A stretch of DNA of 27,740 nucleotides from Entamoeba invadens IP1 (taxonomy: Eukaryota > Evosea > Mastigamoebida > Endamoebidae): assembly GCF_000330505.1 (NCBI RefSeq), contig NW_004443692.1, positions 386,863 to 414,602 on the forward strand. Reading direction: 5' to 3'. The notes beneath the pieces were generated by a model that had not been told where the DNA came from, made no database searches, and saw only the letters and a program-made list of their open reading frames with translations. A program made the translations under genes and the position numbers. Positions 17,889 through 26,953 of this stretch are shown piece by piece (position 1 is the stretch's first letter; each line of letters starts with the position of its first letter).

Positions 17889-20558
17889 TTATAACTCGTG
17901 ATACCCAAGGAAGTCATCTTTCTTTCCAAAATACTTTAACACACCAAAGACTATAAGGCACATCGCAGAGTAGAAGAAGAGCCAGAACGCCCACAAGAAC
18001 CACAACGTTCTTCTTTCTTTCAATCGTCTTGGTCCTACTCTTGGGGTGTACACTATTCTTTTGAACTCCGGCGCACTCGTCTGGAAGTCAGAATCAACAG
18101 CAACAAATCCAACGTCTCTGTCCGTCTCTCCTCCAACAAAGACAAACACTGTTTCTCCAGCATTTAAGTTGACAGAAACATAAGTGCCTCTTGTCGAGCA
18201 CGATTGATACGACACGGTGTTTTCAATCACACATTGGTCGGGATATGAGATGTCGTTCTGTACTCCACATGACTTATAAATACCCATTCGAGTCCTGACG
18301 GATGTTGCTGCGTTACAAGTGTTCACATGTAACTTCCCCAAGACAGTGGCAGTGTACTTGTACCACACCCCCTTCAGATGTTGCTTTGATTTCTGTTTCT
18401 TAGAAATAGACCCATATGTCAGACTTGATATATCTCTTCTCTCGTTCAAATTGCAATTACTCACTGAGTCAAACGCGTATTTGGTTAGCGCGTACTGTGT
18501 CAGTCCCGGTGTCAAATTTTCAGCACGTTGACACGTCGAGTGCGTTGGAGGAATTAATGTGTAGACATTCAATCTAAAAGTCCCTTCGGTGTCTGTGGCT
18601 TTGCTTGCCTCAGAAATGTAGATGTAATACTCTGCACCTTGTTGCGCTTCAAATTTGACATAACTCGCTGAACTTCCGCACTCGGGCGCATCATCATTTG
18701 ACAATACACATGTTGCGTCACTTCCACACCCTTGGAAGACTTCAACATAAGTATCAAATTGAGTCTCTAAGCCACACGTTTCGACTACCATAGTGTCAGT
18801 CACTGGGCTTTGGAAATAATAATAAATCCCCGTGTGACGGCCAACAACATTTCCCGCACAAACGGGTGTTGTTTTCATCCCCAAATTACTTTTGTATTCA
18901 ACAAGAGAGAATGGCGCGTTGAATTCAATAGCAGTTTTACAAGTGTCGTGTTGTTGATTGAAGTCTCTTCGCATGTAAACACTCATCTGACCTTCATCTT
19001 GTGGTGCAGTTATAAATATCATCACCGTCTCTTGTGGCTTTAATGTCACTCGATGAACACTCTGTTGTCTCTCTTCGCACTCCAAAGAACACGACCGATA
19101 CATTTGAATCTCTGCAGTGTGTTTGTTTGAGCTTGCTAGAATGACATTTGATTGAACAAAGAGGGGGAATGCATATTTCATTTTGTTCTGCACTTTATAC
19201 CAGACACCCCGTTGTGTATTACTTCCTCCACACTTCGTCTCTATTTTTCGGGCGCGGGAAACATCAAAAGCGTCAGTGAAGACATCGTCAAAGCTCTCCA
19301 CATTCACTGCTTTACCAAACACACACGTGTTGATATCACCTTGTGTATTTAACTTATCGACATTCAAAGTGACTCTGCACTTACTATGTGGATTGGCACA
19401 ACTGACTTTAATGAAATAATTCTTTCCAGTCTCAAGTCGTTTACTAATTTTCCCATGTAATCCACAGCCATTGTCATTCATTTCACATCGCGAATTACTC
19501 TCACAACTCTCAAATACTTCAATAACAGTGCCATCTTGTGGTCCATTCATACTATTACATGTGTACATTATATAGTCATACCCATCTCCCATGATAGAAT
19601 ACCACGCACCCGTTTTCTGAAGTGTATTTCCACAGCTCATACTCTGGACTTCTCCGTCTAATGTAGTTGTGTGTGCATATGGGAGCTGTGTGATTGCACT
19701 TGCTTTGTTACAGTTCATAGGAACAAACAAGCTTTCCAATTCAAAATAAGCTATAAACATCCCTCTCTTCTTTGGTGAGGAAGCTAAGTGAATGAAATAT
19801 TCCTTTCCTACAATAGTGTCAACATGAACTTTACTCCCCATGTTACCATCAGAGCACGCCGTATGATCTGTTGGTATAACATTCATCGACTCACATCCAT
19901 CAAATACATTGACTACAGTATCGACATTAGTTGCTCGATGGCATGTGCCGATATGTATTCTCTTTCCATTCCCTCTGAAGTGATAGAACACACCAGAAAG
20001 GCCATGGTAGTTAGGTGGTATACCTGTAGTTACAGCTTCAACATACTTTGGAAAGTCTTTGATTTCAATAGCTTTTGGACATTGTGTATTTTCAGGTGGT
20101 GGGAGGAGTCGTATCATAAGTCCAAAAACACCAACGTCGGACACTTCAGACCCAGTAACAAAGACATAAAACGACCTCTTTTTAATATCAGACATCAAGA
20201 GTCGCGCAGCAGACCCACACCCCGCAAAAGAGTCGTCGTTCATGGTCACTAAATTTGTACCTACACCATCGCTACATGACGAAAATACCATGATCTTGGA
20301 GTTATAATTCGTGTTTCCTAAGATACAGGTATCTATTTCTATTTTATTACCTAACCCAGCAGTCTCAACTCGATACCACTTCCCATGCATCTCTCGGACT
20401 TGGGTACCTACTCTGGCCGAAGAAAGGGGGGTGACTGTTGTGTCTTCTGTTGTTGTGAACTCCTCTTGCAGTGTTAAATCAACAACAGTGGCAGAAGTGC
20501 ACTGGTCGTTGATGGAATACACTATCGACAGAAGCGATAAGAGCAAGACAATGGACAT
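17889..20558 (-). CDS. CPBF-like lysosomal sorting receptor (PPC-repeat type I membrane protein)
   Basis: I start it at the ATG 20556-20558, giving 889 residues and a clear signal peptide (MSIVLLLSLLSIVYS). The open frame upstream begins only at TTG. The lumenal part holds six repeats of about 130 residues, each with an early Cys, G(V/A/I)WY-type strand, TC, a (V/I)F..C turn, and a YFI/YYI-type strand, as in bacterial pre-peptidase C-terminal (PPC) domains. One transmembrane helix (about 852-874) precedes a 15-residue tail, KYFGKKDDFLGYHEL, ending in GYHEL, a YxxPhi sorting signal. This architecture is that of the Entamoeba cysteine protease binding family, which delivers hydrolases to lysosomes or phagosomes. 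The ligand cannot be told from sequence. The gene diverges from the SNAPC1-like gene with a 259-base shared upstream region. Confidence 0.85.
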   Translation of the reverse strand: MSIVLLLSLLSIVYSINDQCTSATVVDLTLQEEFTTTEDTTVTPLSSARVGTQVREMHGKWYRVETAGLGNKIEIDTCILGNTNYNSKIMVFSSCSDGVGTNLVTMNDDSFAGCGSAARLLMSDIKKRSFYVFVTGSEVSDVGVFGLMIRLLPPPENTQCPKAIEIKDFPKYVEAVTTGIPPNYHGLSGVFYHFRGNGKRIHIGTCHRATNVDTVVNVFDGCESMNVIPTDHTACSDGNMGSKVHVDTIVGKEYFIHLASSPKKRGMFIAYFELESLFVPMNCNKASAITQLPYAHTTTLDGEVQSMSCGNTLQKTGAWYSIMGDGYDYIMYTCNSMNGPQDGTVIEVFESCESNSRCEMNDNGCGLHGKISKRLETGKNYFIKVSCANPHSKCRVTLNVDKLNTQGDINTCVFGKAVNVESFDDVFTDAFDVSRARKIETKCGGSNTQRGVWYKVQNKMKYAFPLFVQSNVILASSNKHTAEIQMYRSCSLECEERQQSVHRVTLKPQETVMIFITAPQDEGQMSVYMRRDFNQQHDTCKTAIEFNAPFSLVEYKSNLGMKTTPVCAGNVVGRHTGIYYYFQSPVTDTMVVETCGLETQFDTYVEVFQGCGSDATCVLSNDDAPECGSSASYVKFEAQQGAEYYIYISEASKATDTEGTFRLNVYTLIPPTHSTCQRAENLTPGLTQYALTKYAFDSVSNCNLNERRDISSLTYGSISKKQKSKQHLKGVWYKYTATVLGKLHVNTCNAATSVRTRMGIYKSCGVQNDISYPDQCVIENTVSYQSCSTRGTYVSVNLNAGETVFVFVGGETDRDVGFVAVDSDFQTSAPEFKRIVYTPRVGPRRLKERRTLWFLWAFWLFFYSAMCLIVFGVLKYFGKKDDFLGYHEL

Positions 20559-20817
20559 TGAGGATTTTAAAGATCTAGTGAAGACATTTTTAGTTTGTGG
20601 TGCTGTTCGCAATTTTTTGGCTGGTGATTCGGCGTTATTTGTATTTGGTATAACACTTTTTATTATTACTAATAATACAATTTAGTAATAGTAAATATAT
20701 CACAATTAATAGTACAAATGAATGAAATAATAATTATGGTTATAAAACAACTATTTTGGTAAGGAAAAAAACACAAAAAAAAACAAATTAAAAAACATTT
20801 TTTTGATAAATCACAAC

Positions 20818-21702
20818 ATGAAGAGAGGTGGAGGGTTAATAGACAAACAACTGAACGACATTGAAGTATCAAGTCAAGAGTTTGTTTTTAAAACAAAGAC
20901 GTTTTAATTATTACAATAACTGGTTTGACAATTAGAGAAAAAGAAATACAAGAGAGGAAAACATTATATATCGAATCATACACTAGAGACTATTTTGCTT
21001 ATGTTTGTGACCCACTTTATAAAGACTTTACAACCTTTTTCAAAAAATTTCCAAACGAATTGTACCATTTCGCTGATTTCAAACAAATTTGGATCAACTC
21101 GGGGTTTCCTTTGGTATTGCAATTCGAAGGAATTTCTCATGACATCGCGAAAGTCACTCTTCAAATGGCGTTCCAAGTCGTGATTGATATTTGTATGACA
21201 AACACAAAAAGTATCCCAACACAAATCACTGCATTGTACACGTTATATACATTATATAATACACAACACAATATTCCACTATTATCAATCAATGTAACCC
21301 TTCGTTTGTTATATATTTATATAATAAAAAATCAAGGATTAACAATAAGTACATTTCTCAACAATGGTATCCATTGCTAATGAGTGTCAAACCAATGGCC
21401 TAGTCGATGTCAAATTGATTTTAAAAAAGCTATTTGATTCCAGTGCGTTTATATATTCGATGAAACCAAATGTAGTTGAATCAAAGCGAATTCGCGAGTT
21501 CTCCAAATTGGATAAAACTGCGCATGCAACGATTCATTACAACACTGAATTACACCCCGATGCGGTATATTGTCACACAACGATATTAAACCTTCAACGA
21601 TCGTTTGGGTTAAATCGTGCGATATCTCCAGAGTTCTTAGAAAAGTACGAGACGCTTCAAAAAAAGTTGTATGGTGAGAACGACACGAGTGAAATCAATT
21701 AA
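20818..21702 (+). CDS. SNAPC1 (SNAP43)-like subunit of the snRNA-activating complex, two introns
   Basis: Exons are 20818-20879, 20936-21303 and 21350-21702, giving 260 residues. Exon 1 encodes MKRGGGLIDKQLNDIEVSSQ. After splicing the frame continues through FADFKQIWINSGFPLVLQFE, IPTQITALYTLYTLYNTQ and INVTL, then across the second junction to DVKLILKKLFDSSAFIYSMK. This order matches the SNAP43 N-terminal domain: an acidic-aromatic start, a (G/A)LY-LY-LYxTQ motif, and a (D/K)xxxIxxKLxxxxAF motif. SNAPC1 belongs to the complex that binds the proximal element of snRNA promoters for Pol II and Pol III. The short C-terminal tail is smaller than in animals. Family assignment is by pattern from memory; a database comparison is the decisive check. 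Confidence 0.65.
20880..20935 (+). other. Intron 1 of the SNAPC1-like gene (GTTTGT..TAG, 56 nt)
   Basis: It starts GTTTGT, the preferred Entamoeba donor, and ends ACAATTAG. Splicing joins a 62-base first exon, which opens with an ATG, to the long frame that otherwise has only a TTG start. The phase matches exactly. Confidence 0.75.
21304..21349 (+). other. Intron 2 of the SNAPC1-like gene (GTTTGT..AAG, 46 nt)
   Basis: It starts GTTTGT after INVTL and ends CAATAAG, and is far more AT-rich than the exons. Removal joins INVTL to LHFSTMVSIANECQTNGLV then DVKLILKKL in frame. Another in-frame choice, 21349-21403, has a GTACAT donor and exon-like composition, so I prefer this one. Confidence 0.6.
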
Positions 21703-21723
21703 TTTATTACTTATTTTGTAGAA

Positions 21724-22380
21724 TCATTTGCACTTACTTGCAATCCAACTCATTCCTTCCATTATGCCTTCCCCAGTGATTCCACTCGTTTTAAATATCG
21801 ACCAAGTCACATCTTTCATTTCAGTCAATTTCAACACTGTTGCGATCTCTTCCACAGGCATCGCATGCGCAACATCGTCTTGTTTGTTTGCAAAAACGGC
21901 TATGACGGAGTTTTTGAGTTCTTTTTCTTGTGATATAAAATGAAGTTCTTTGCCTGCGAGTTCCATTCGTTCTTTATCGCACGAGTCCACGACAAATATG
22001 ATCGCGTTGGTGTTCGAGTAGTAACATCGCCAATATGGGCGGAGGGATTCTTGTCCCCCCAAATCCCAGACTTTAAATTTCATCTTTTCGTATTCCAATT
22101 CCTCCAAGTTAAACCCAACCGCTCTTCGTTAGAATTAATTGAGAATTAATTGATAGTATTATAATAGTTAATTGATCAATTCAACAAACTTGGTACAGTC
22201 ATGATGGTCACCCCACTTGAAATGCGATAGAGAATCGTCGTTTTCCCGGCAGAGTCTAAACCAAGTATTAACATCCGAACTGGCGATGAGAAAAATGATG
22301 AAATGAATGAAATCAGACTTCCTTGATGTGAATAAATGCTCCCATATGAAATAAATGATTTCATCAAAACACAAACCCAT
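21724..22380 (-). CDS. ARL1-like small GTPase of the ARF family, two introns
   Basis: Exons on the minus strand are 22377-22380, 22190-22321 and 21724-22121, giving 177 residues, the usual ARF/ARL length. The first exon is only ATGG; joining it to exon 2 gives MGSLIS, a myristoylation-type ARF start. G1 is GLDSAGKT, G3 is WDLGGQ, G4 is NKQD, and G5 reads TSG where TSA or TCA is usual. The second junction rebuilds VPTVGFNLEE, the switch I region. [10 protein letters not shown] and [12 protein letters not shown] resemble ARL1 more than ARF1. ARL1 acts at the trans-Golgi, recruiting golgins and controlling membrane traffic. ARF1 or another ARL is the alternative. The stop lies 21 bases from that of the convergent SNAPC1-like gene; the start is 64 bases downstream of the WD40 gene on the same strand. 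Confidence 0.88.
22122..22189 (-). other. Intron 2 of the ARL1-like gene (GTTTGT..GAG, 68 nt)
   Basis: On the minus strand it starts GTTTGTTG and ends CTAACGAAGAG, and is strongly AT-rich. The acceptor is GAG rather than TAG, but it is the only one that rebuilds the conserved VPTVGFN segment in frame. Confidence 0.75.
22322..22376 (-). other. Intron 1 of the ARL1-like gene, directly after ATGG
   Basis: On the minus strand it starts GTTTGTG and ends CATCAAG, 55 nt. It begins four bases into the coding sequence. Without splicing, the same ATG opens a 70-codon unrelated frame running through the intron and exon 2. Confidence 0.75.
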
Positions 22381-22444
22381 TTGTAATTTTGAGTTTCTTT
22401 AGTTTTCAATGGCTTTTATCAAAAAACTGGAAATGCTGACAAAG

Positions 22445-23424
22445 TCAATCAATTGAACTTTTCAGAAAAAGTGAAAACACGTTTAAGTCTTCTCCAACCG
22501 TGTACATTCGGTCGTTAAATACACACCAATCCCGTACTTGGCTTGTGTGCTTCTGAAACACTGTTTTGTGTGTGACAGTCCCTTCATATCCACCATAAAT
22601 CACTTCGCCATTGGAAGTCGAAACACCAACTAATATCTTCTTGTTATACTCCAACACGGGAAGCATACTACTCCCTACTAATAAATCTGTACTTTGAATA
22701 AAAGACAATCGAAAGTCATCTACTTGAACTTCAGTTTCTTTCTATATGTTATTATATTTATATTATATATTTATTATATTATATTAAATATAATATAATA
22801 TAGTAAGACACAAACAGTGTTGTAATTGTATAACACAAAGGTATTGTCATCACTTTGTATTGCATAGTGGTGTGAACTTAAAATCGCGACATACGAAATA
22901 GGACGTTCTATATTAACAGTGTCAATAATACCTTCATTCCGATTTTTGAAATTAAGAGTGCAACACAAGCCATCTTGTGAACCAGTAACTACAGTCTCTT
23001 CATCAAGAAAATTGACTGAAATGATATTGTCACTATGCGCTTCATCGATTTTGTATATAACAACGCCTTTCCTTTTGTCAATCATCTTAAGAACTTCGTT
23101 GTACGCTACACCAATAAAATTATTTTTCACATCAATTCCACTCTCTTCTATAATACTGTTTTTAGGTTTAAATAGATAATTTAAAGTATTTGTACGAGAA
23201 TCAATTTGAAAGACTGAGCCTTCTTTATCAACACCATACGTTTCATCACTAATTTGTTCTTTTTGAAAGCACAACGCATTCACATCTTCATATCTATATT
23301 TCAAAGTTAAATCGTGTGTGTATTCATATATACACCCATCACTGCAATTGACGAAAATACTGTTGTTCGTTGGTACAACCGTTGTATAATAGTTTCCATT
23401 GTCGACTAATCCAGGTATTTCCAT
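22445..23424 (-). CDS. WD40-repeat protein, one intron
   Basis: Exons on the minus strand are 22816-23424 and 22445-22741, giving 301 residues from ATG 23422-23424 (MEIPGLVDNGNYYTT). It has several beta-propeller blades without many WD dipeptides. The clearest is the segment with HSDNIISVNFLDEETVVTGS then QDG, with weaker ones at IFVNCSDGCIYEYTHD, VFQIDSRT and, after the junction, KKILVGVSTSNGEVIYGGYE and HTSQVRDWCVFNDRMYTVGE. The pattern and size suggest a single seven-bladed propeller, such as WDR89 or another small scaffold, but no subfamily is certain. It likely binds partner proteins. It shares a 254-base divergent upstream region with the CTR9-like gene, which would fit a bidirectional promoter. 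Confidence 0.72.
22742..22815 (-). other. Intron of the WD40 gene (GTTTGT..TAG, 74 nt)
   Basis: On the minus strand it starts GTTTGTGTC after the codons for YNYNT and ends AACATATAG. It is almost wholly A/T, and removing it keeps phase 0 between the two exons (YNYNT to KETEVQVDDF). Retained, it adds 13 codons and a stop. Confidence 0.85.
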
Positions 23425-23678
23425 GCTTCACTCACTTACCTCCAAAATTAGTATCAATGACTTTTTATTCTATTAAATACTATTAATTTGCTCCAAAACT
23501 ATAATCATTTAATAAATATAGTATGCGTTCTTTAGTTTTCATTGAGTATAGTTTAATATTATTAATAATAGTTTGGAAATATCTGAGATTTGTTGTGACG
23601 TATAATAGCACTGAGTTCTATTTTTTATTAATAATTTAATTATATGAAAAATGATAAAAAAGTAACTATTAATATTAG

Positions 23679-26600
23679 ATGTCTGAAGTAAAAGATACTT
23701 TCTTCCCAGACCCAATTCGTCTTAATATCGACCCAACGAGATTTGTCACCATCACTCGACCCATTTCAGTGAATCTCCAAAGACTCGCTTCATATTTTAG
23801 AAAAGACCCCATCTCGACACTCCAAGTTGCACAAGAACTTGTGAGAGAAAATAGAAGATCGGAGGCCACACGATTCATTGAAGACACAATTTTGTCCAAC
23901 CCACCATCAACGCTTTCTCAGAGCATATTAAAACAATTCATGCTGTTATCTGCGTCACTTCTTGTCAAGCCAGAGATGACACAAAACGACGTGCAGAAGG
24001 TGGAGAACAAACTTTCAAATGCAACAATAAGAGACACGGCAATAGCGCATTGTATTGCGGGTTACACCAACTTCTACATGAACAAACACCCTCGAAATGA
24101 GTTTAAAAGGGCTTTAGAGATCGACCCCAACTGTACGCCAGCTATAGTGGGCTTGGCACTCCTCGAAACAAAACTTGGCAACGAGAGAACTGCATTGTCG
24201 TACTACAAACAAGCTGTTTCGCAACAACCCACAAACCCATCGATTCGGTGTGGTGCTGCACGAATATTTTATCTCCAAAGAGCATTCAAACAGTCGATCA
24301 AATGTTTTGAAAGTGCGTTGGTGCTCGACAAGACGTGTCTTGATGCGTTGGTATCGTTGAGTCGAATATATTGGAATTTACGTACGCCAGAAGCCGTCAA
24401 ACGAGCACTTTTGTTTGCGGAACGAGCCCTTGCTGTTGATAGGAATAATGTGGATGTCTTGTATGTGCTTTCTGAAGCCGCAATGTTCTCGAAGAATTAC
24501 AAGAAAGCTGAGGAGTTCTGCACACGCATAGTCGAATTAGGTAATACCGCAGATAAAGCTTATGGACACTTCACTCTTGGGAGAGTCAAACACTTTGAGA
24601 AGAAGTTTGAAGACGCGATGAAGGAGTATCTTGAAGCCGAGAAGATGGACAAAGACGAGAGTATGCCACAGATCAGATTTCGAATAGCACAACTCGAGTT
24701 TAAAAAGAAGGAGTACAAGAAAGTCGAAGACCGCCTTCTGATAGTTGTGAAAAAGATTAGTGACGACTTTGACGTATTGAAACTTCTTGGGTACAGTCAA
24801 CTCAAGTTGAATAAAAAGAGCGACGCGATCGCAAATTTGTCGAAAGCGTCTTTGATCAAGACAGATGAAAAGGTTGAGATCACTCTTGCGATGTTACTTG
24901 AAGAAAGCGAGCCGCGACACGCATCAATGCATTACGAGAAGATTGAAAACAAAAATGAGGAAGCGTTGAATAATATTGGGTGCTGCTATTACTTCATGAA
25001 AGAGTACGAGACGGCTTTAAAATGGTTTGAGAAAGCGGAAAGCACTGGGAAAGCAAGCGCGACCACTTTGTTCAATAAAAGTCGATGTATTGAAGCGCTT
25101 GGGAGGTGGGACGAAGCCGAGAAAGAGTATAGAAAGGTGTTAGTAACCACTCCGTGGTATTTTGATTGTCATATTAGGATTAGTTATCATTACTGGGACT
25201 TAGGGAGGTATGATTTAGCGTCACACGAATTGGTTGAAGCGATCAAGAGTTATCCGAAGTGTGAAGATGCGAAGGTGTTACTTGGTGTCATGAAGACGGA
25301 GAAATGGAAATTGGAGGAAGCGATGAAACTGTTTGAGAGTGTTATACAAGAGAATCGATCGAATTTATACGCATTTTTGGGAATGGCTAACGTTTACTAT
25401 AAATTTGGGAAGAACAACGAGAACGCAAAGAAGAGGGCCGTGGAACTGTATATGAAAATATTAAAACACGATGTGACGAACATTCAAGCACTGAACGGTC
25501 TTGCGATGTGTTTGGTCGATATCAAAGTAGACAACTACGTCCCACCAATCGACTTGATCTGCAAAATTCTTGCGAAGACGAATGAAGAGCAACCGAACAA
25601 AAAAGTTGCGTTCAGTCTTGGGACCCTTCAATTCTACCTTGGGAATTACCCAACAGCAGAGGCGACATTCACGTACATCTGCAAAACATATGGAGACGAT
25701 CCAACTGTTTTGAACTCGATTGCGGAGTGTCAATTTGTCTCTGGGAAATTTGAACAGGCGTTGAAAAGCCTTGAGCGAGCGCATGAAGTTTCAGACACTG
25801 CGGACATAGCTTATAACTACGCGTACGTCGCTTGGGTCTATTTTGACCGAATTATTAACACGAGTGCGCTTGGGAAGAAGGAAAGTGAGACGATCTTTGA
25901 GAAGAGTTTGAAGTATTTGGAAGGGAAAAGCGATTTGGTGGACTTTACAACGAAGTTTGAGGAGAAGTGGAAGGCGAACATAGAAAAGGCTGTACGAGAG
26001 GAGAAAGAGAAAGTGGACAAAAGGAAAGAACTTGAGGAGAAACGCCGATTGGAAAGAATGGAAGAAGAGAAGAAGAGGATGGACGAGAAGGAAAAGGAGG
26101 AGGAAAAGAAGAAGAACGACAAAATAGCACTTCTGAATAAGACACAAAAGGAACAAGAAGAGATCCGAAAGAGACTTGAAGAGAATCAAGCGCGGATGGA
26201 AAGTGAAGGAGAGAAAAAGAAGAAAGAAAGCAAACGCGACAAAGGAGACCGACTGAGAAAAACAGTTGACAGTGAAGAATTCCAAGAAGACAATGGAACC
26301 GAAAGAAGACAACTCCGATCGAAGCGAAGAAAAGTTGAAAACTTTATTGATGACGAACAAGGAGATGAACAGAATGAAGAGGGCGGAAGTGTTAAGAATG
26401 AAAAAGAACACAAAAGTGGTATTGAAGAGAAAGAACCCAAAGCAGAGGAGAAAGATGTTGTCCCAAAGCCAGAAGTTATTAAAATGGAAGAAGAACCAAA
26501 TACAGAGAAATCCAACAATCTTGTCGAAGATAATAAAAGTAAAGATGGGAAAGAAATTAAGACTGAAGTTAAAATTGAGAAAGCAGAAGAAAAACCAGCT

Positions 26601-26696
26601 GAAAAGCGCGTCAGGAAGCTTTTGAAGAAGAAGGATGTGAAAAAAATGGAAGAAGAGAAGGTCAAAAAAGATGAAGATGATGTAGTGAAGATATAA
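23679..26696 (+). CDS. CTR9-like TPR subunit of the Paf1 transcription-elongation complex
   Basis: The product has 1005 residues, a usual CTR9 length, from ATG 23679 (MSEVKDTFFPDPIRLNID). About 700 residues from residue 110 to 760 are tandem tetratricopeptide repeats (for example RALEIDPNCTPAIVGLALLE, AFKQSIKCFESALVLDKTCL, GRWDEAEKEYRKVLVTTPWY). From about 765 a Glu/Lys/Arg-rich helix begins (REEKEKVDKRKELEEKRRLE), and the last 130 residues are acidic-basic low complexity. CTR9 is the scaffold of the Paf1 complex, which travels with RNA polymerase II and promotes histone modification. The combination of TPR array plus charged tail supports CTR9 over other TPR proteins such as OGT or Cdc27, which lack such a tail. 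No introns are needed. Confidence 0.85.
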   Translation: MSEVKDTFFPDPIRLNIDPTRFVTITRPISVNLQRLASYFRKDPISTLQVAQELVRENRRSEATRFIEDTILSNPPSTLSQSILKQFMLLSASLLVKPEMTQNDVQKVENKLSNATIRDTAIAHCIAGYTNFYMNKHPRNEFKRALEIDPNCTPAIVGLALLETKLGNERTALSYYKQAVSQQPTNPSIRCGAARIFYLQRAFKQSIKCFESALVLDKTCLDALVSLSRIYWNLRTPEAVKRALLFAERALAVDRNNVDVLYVLSEAAMFSKNYKKAEEFCTRIVELGNTADKAYGHFTLGRVKHFEKKFEDAMKEYLEAEKMDKDESMPQIRFRIAQLEFKKKEYKKVEDRLLIVVKKISDDFDVLKLLGYSQLKLNKKSDAIANLSKASLIKTDEKVEITLAMLLEESEPRHASMHYEKIENKNEEALNNIGCCYYFMKEYETALKWFEKAESTGKASATTLFNKSRCIEALGRWDEAEKEYRKVLVTTPWYFDCHIRISYHYWDLGRYDLASHELVEAIKSYPKCEDAKVLLGVMKTEKWKLEEAMKLFESVIQENRSNLYAFLGMANVYYKFGKNNENAKKRAVELYMKILKHDVTNIQALNGLAMCLVDIKVDNYVPPIDLICKILAKTNEEQPNKKVAFSLGTLQFYLGNYPTAEATFTYICKTYGDDPTVLNSIAECQFVSGKFEQALKSLERAHEVSDTADIAYNYAYVAWVYFDRIINTSALGKKESETIFEKSLKYLEGKSDLVDFTTKFEEKWKANIEKAVREEKEKVDKRKELEEKRRLERMEEEKKRMDEKEKEEEKKKNDKIALLNKTQKEQEEIRKRLEENQARMESEGEKKKKESKRDKGDRLRKTVDSEEFQEDNGTERRQLRSKRRKVENFIDDEQGDEQNEEGGSVKNEKEHKSGIEEKEPKAEEKDVVPKPEVIKMEEEPNTEKSNNLVEDNKSKDGKEIKTEVKIEKAEEKPAEKRVRKLLKKKDVKKMEEEKVKKDEDDVVKI

Positions 26697-26953
26697 CTGA
26701 CTCTACATTCTTATTTGTTATCTAGTAAAACTATAATTTAATTTATTATAACAACTACCACCTCTTTTCTCTGTTCTCAAAATAAAACAATTCGCAGTAT
26801 AATATATTAACTAATAAGTAACTAGACTTAAAACCCATATACTGAGGCTTATCCGAAGGATATCGAATAAAACTGAAACCATAGAAAAAGCTTCAGTAAA
26901 ATTCGAGCTTTTTGGAAAAGCAAAGGAACTGCGAACTGTAAAAAAATACAGAG
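26697..26953. other. Intergenic region before the cysteine protease gene
   Basis: AT-rich 3' side of the CTR9-like gene, then a more balanced stretch before ATG 26954. An in-frame TAA at 26939-26941 shows that the protease has no upstream extension in this frame. Confidence 0.5.

Noticed and set aside
21349..21403. Alternative second intron of the SNAPC1-like gene (GTACAT..TAG)
   Set aside because: It is in frame and ends in TAG, but the donor is atypical and the removed sequence looks like exon; 21304-21349 has the GTTTGT donor and AT-rich composition.
22168..22380. 70-residue frame starting [11 protein letters not shown]
   Set aside because: It is the unspliced reading of the ARL1-like gene; the conserved GTPase sequence lies in another frame after splicing.
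25791..26665. Long minus-strand frames rich in Phe, Ser and Leu
   Set aside because: They are the complement of the Lys/Glu-rich tail of the CTR9-like gene, not membrane proteins.
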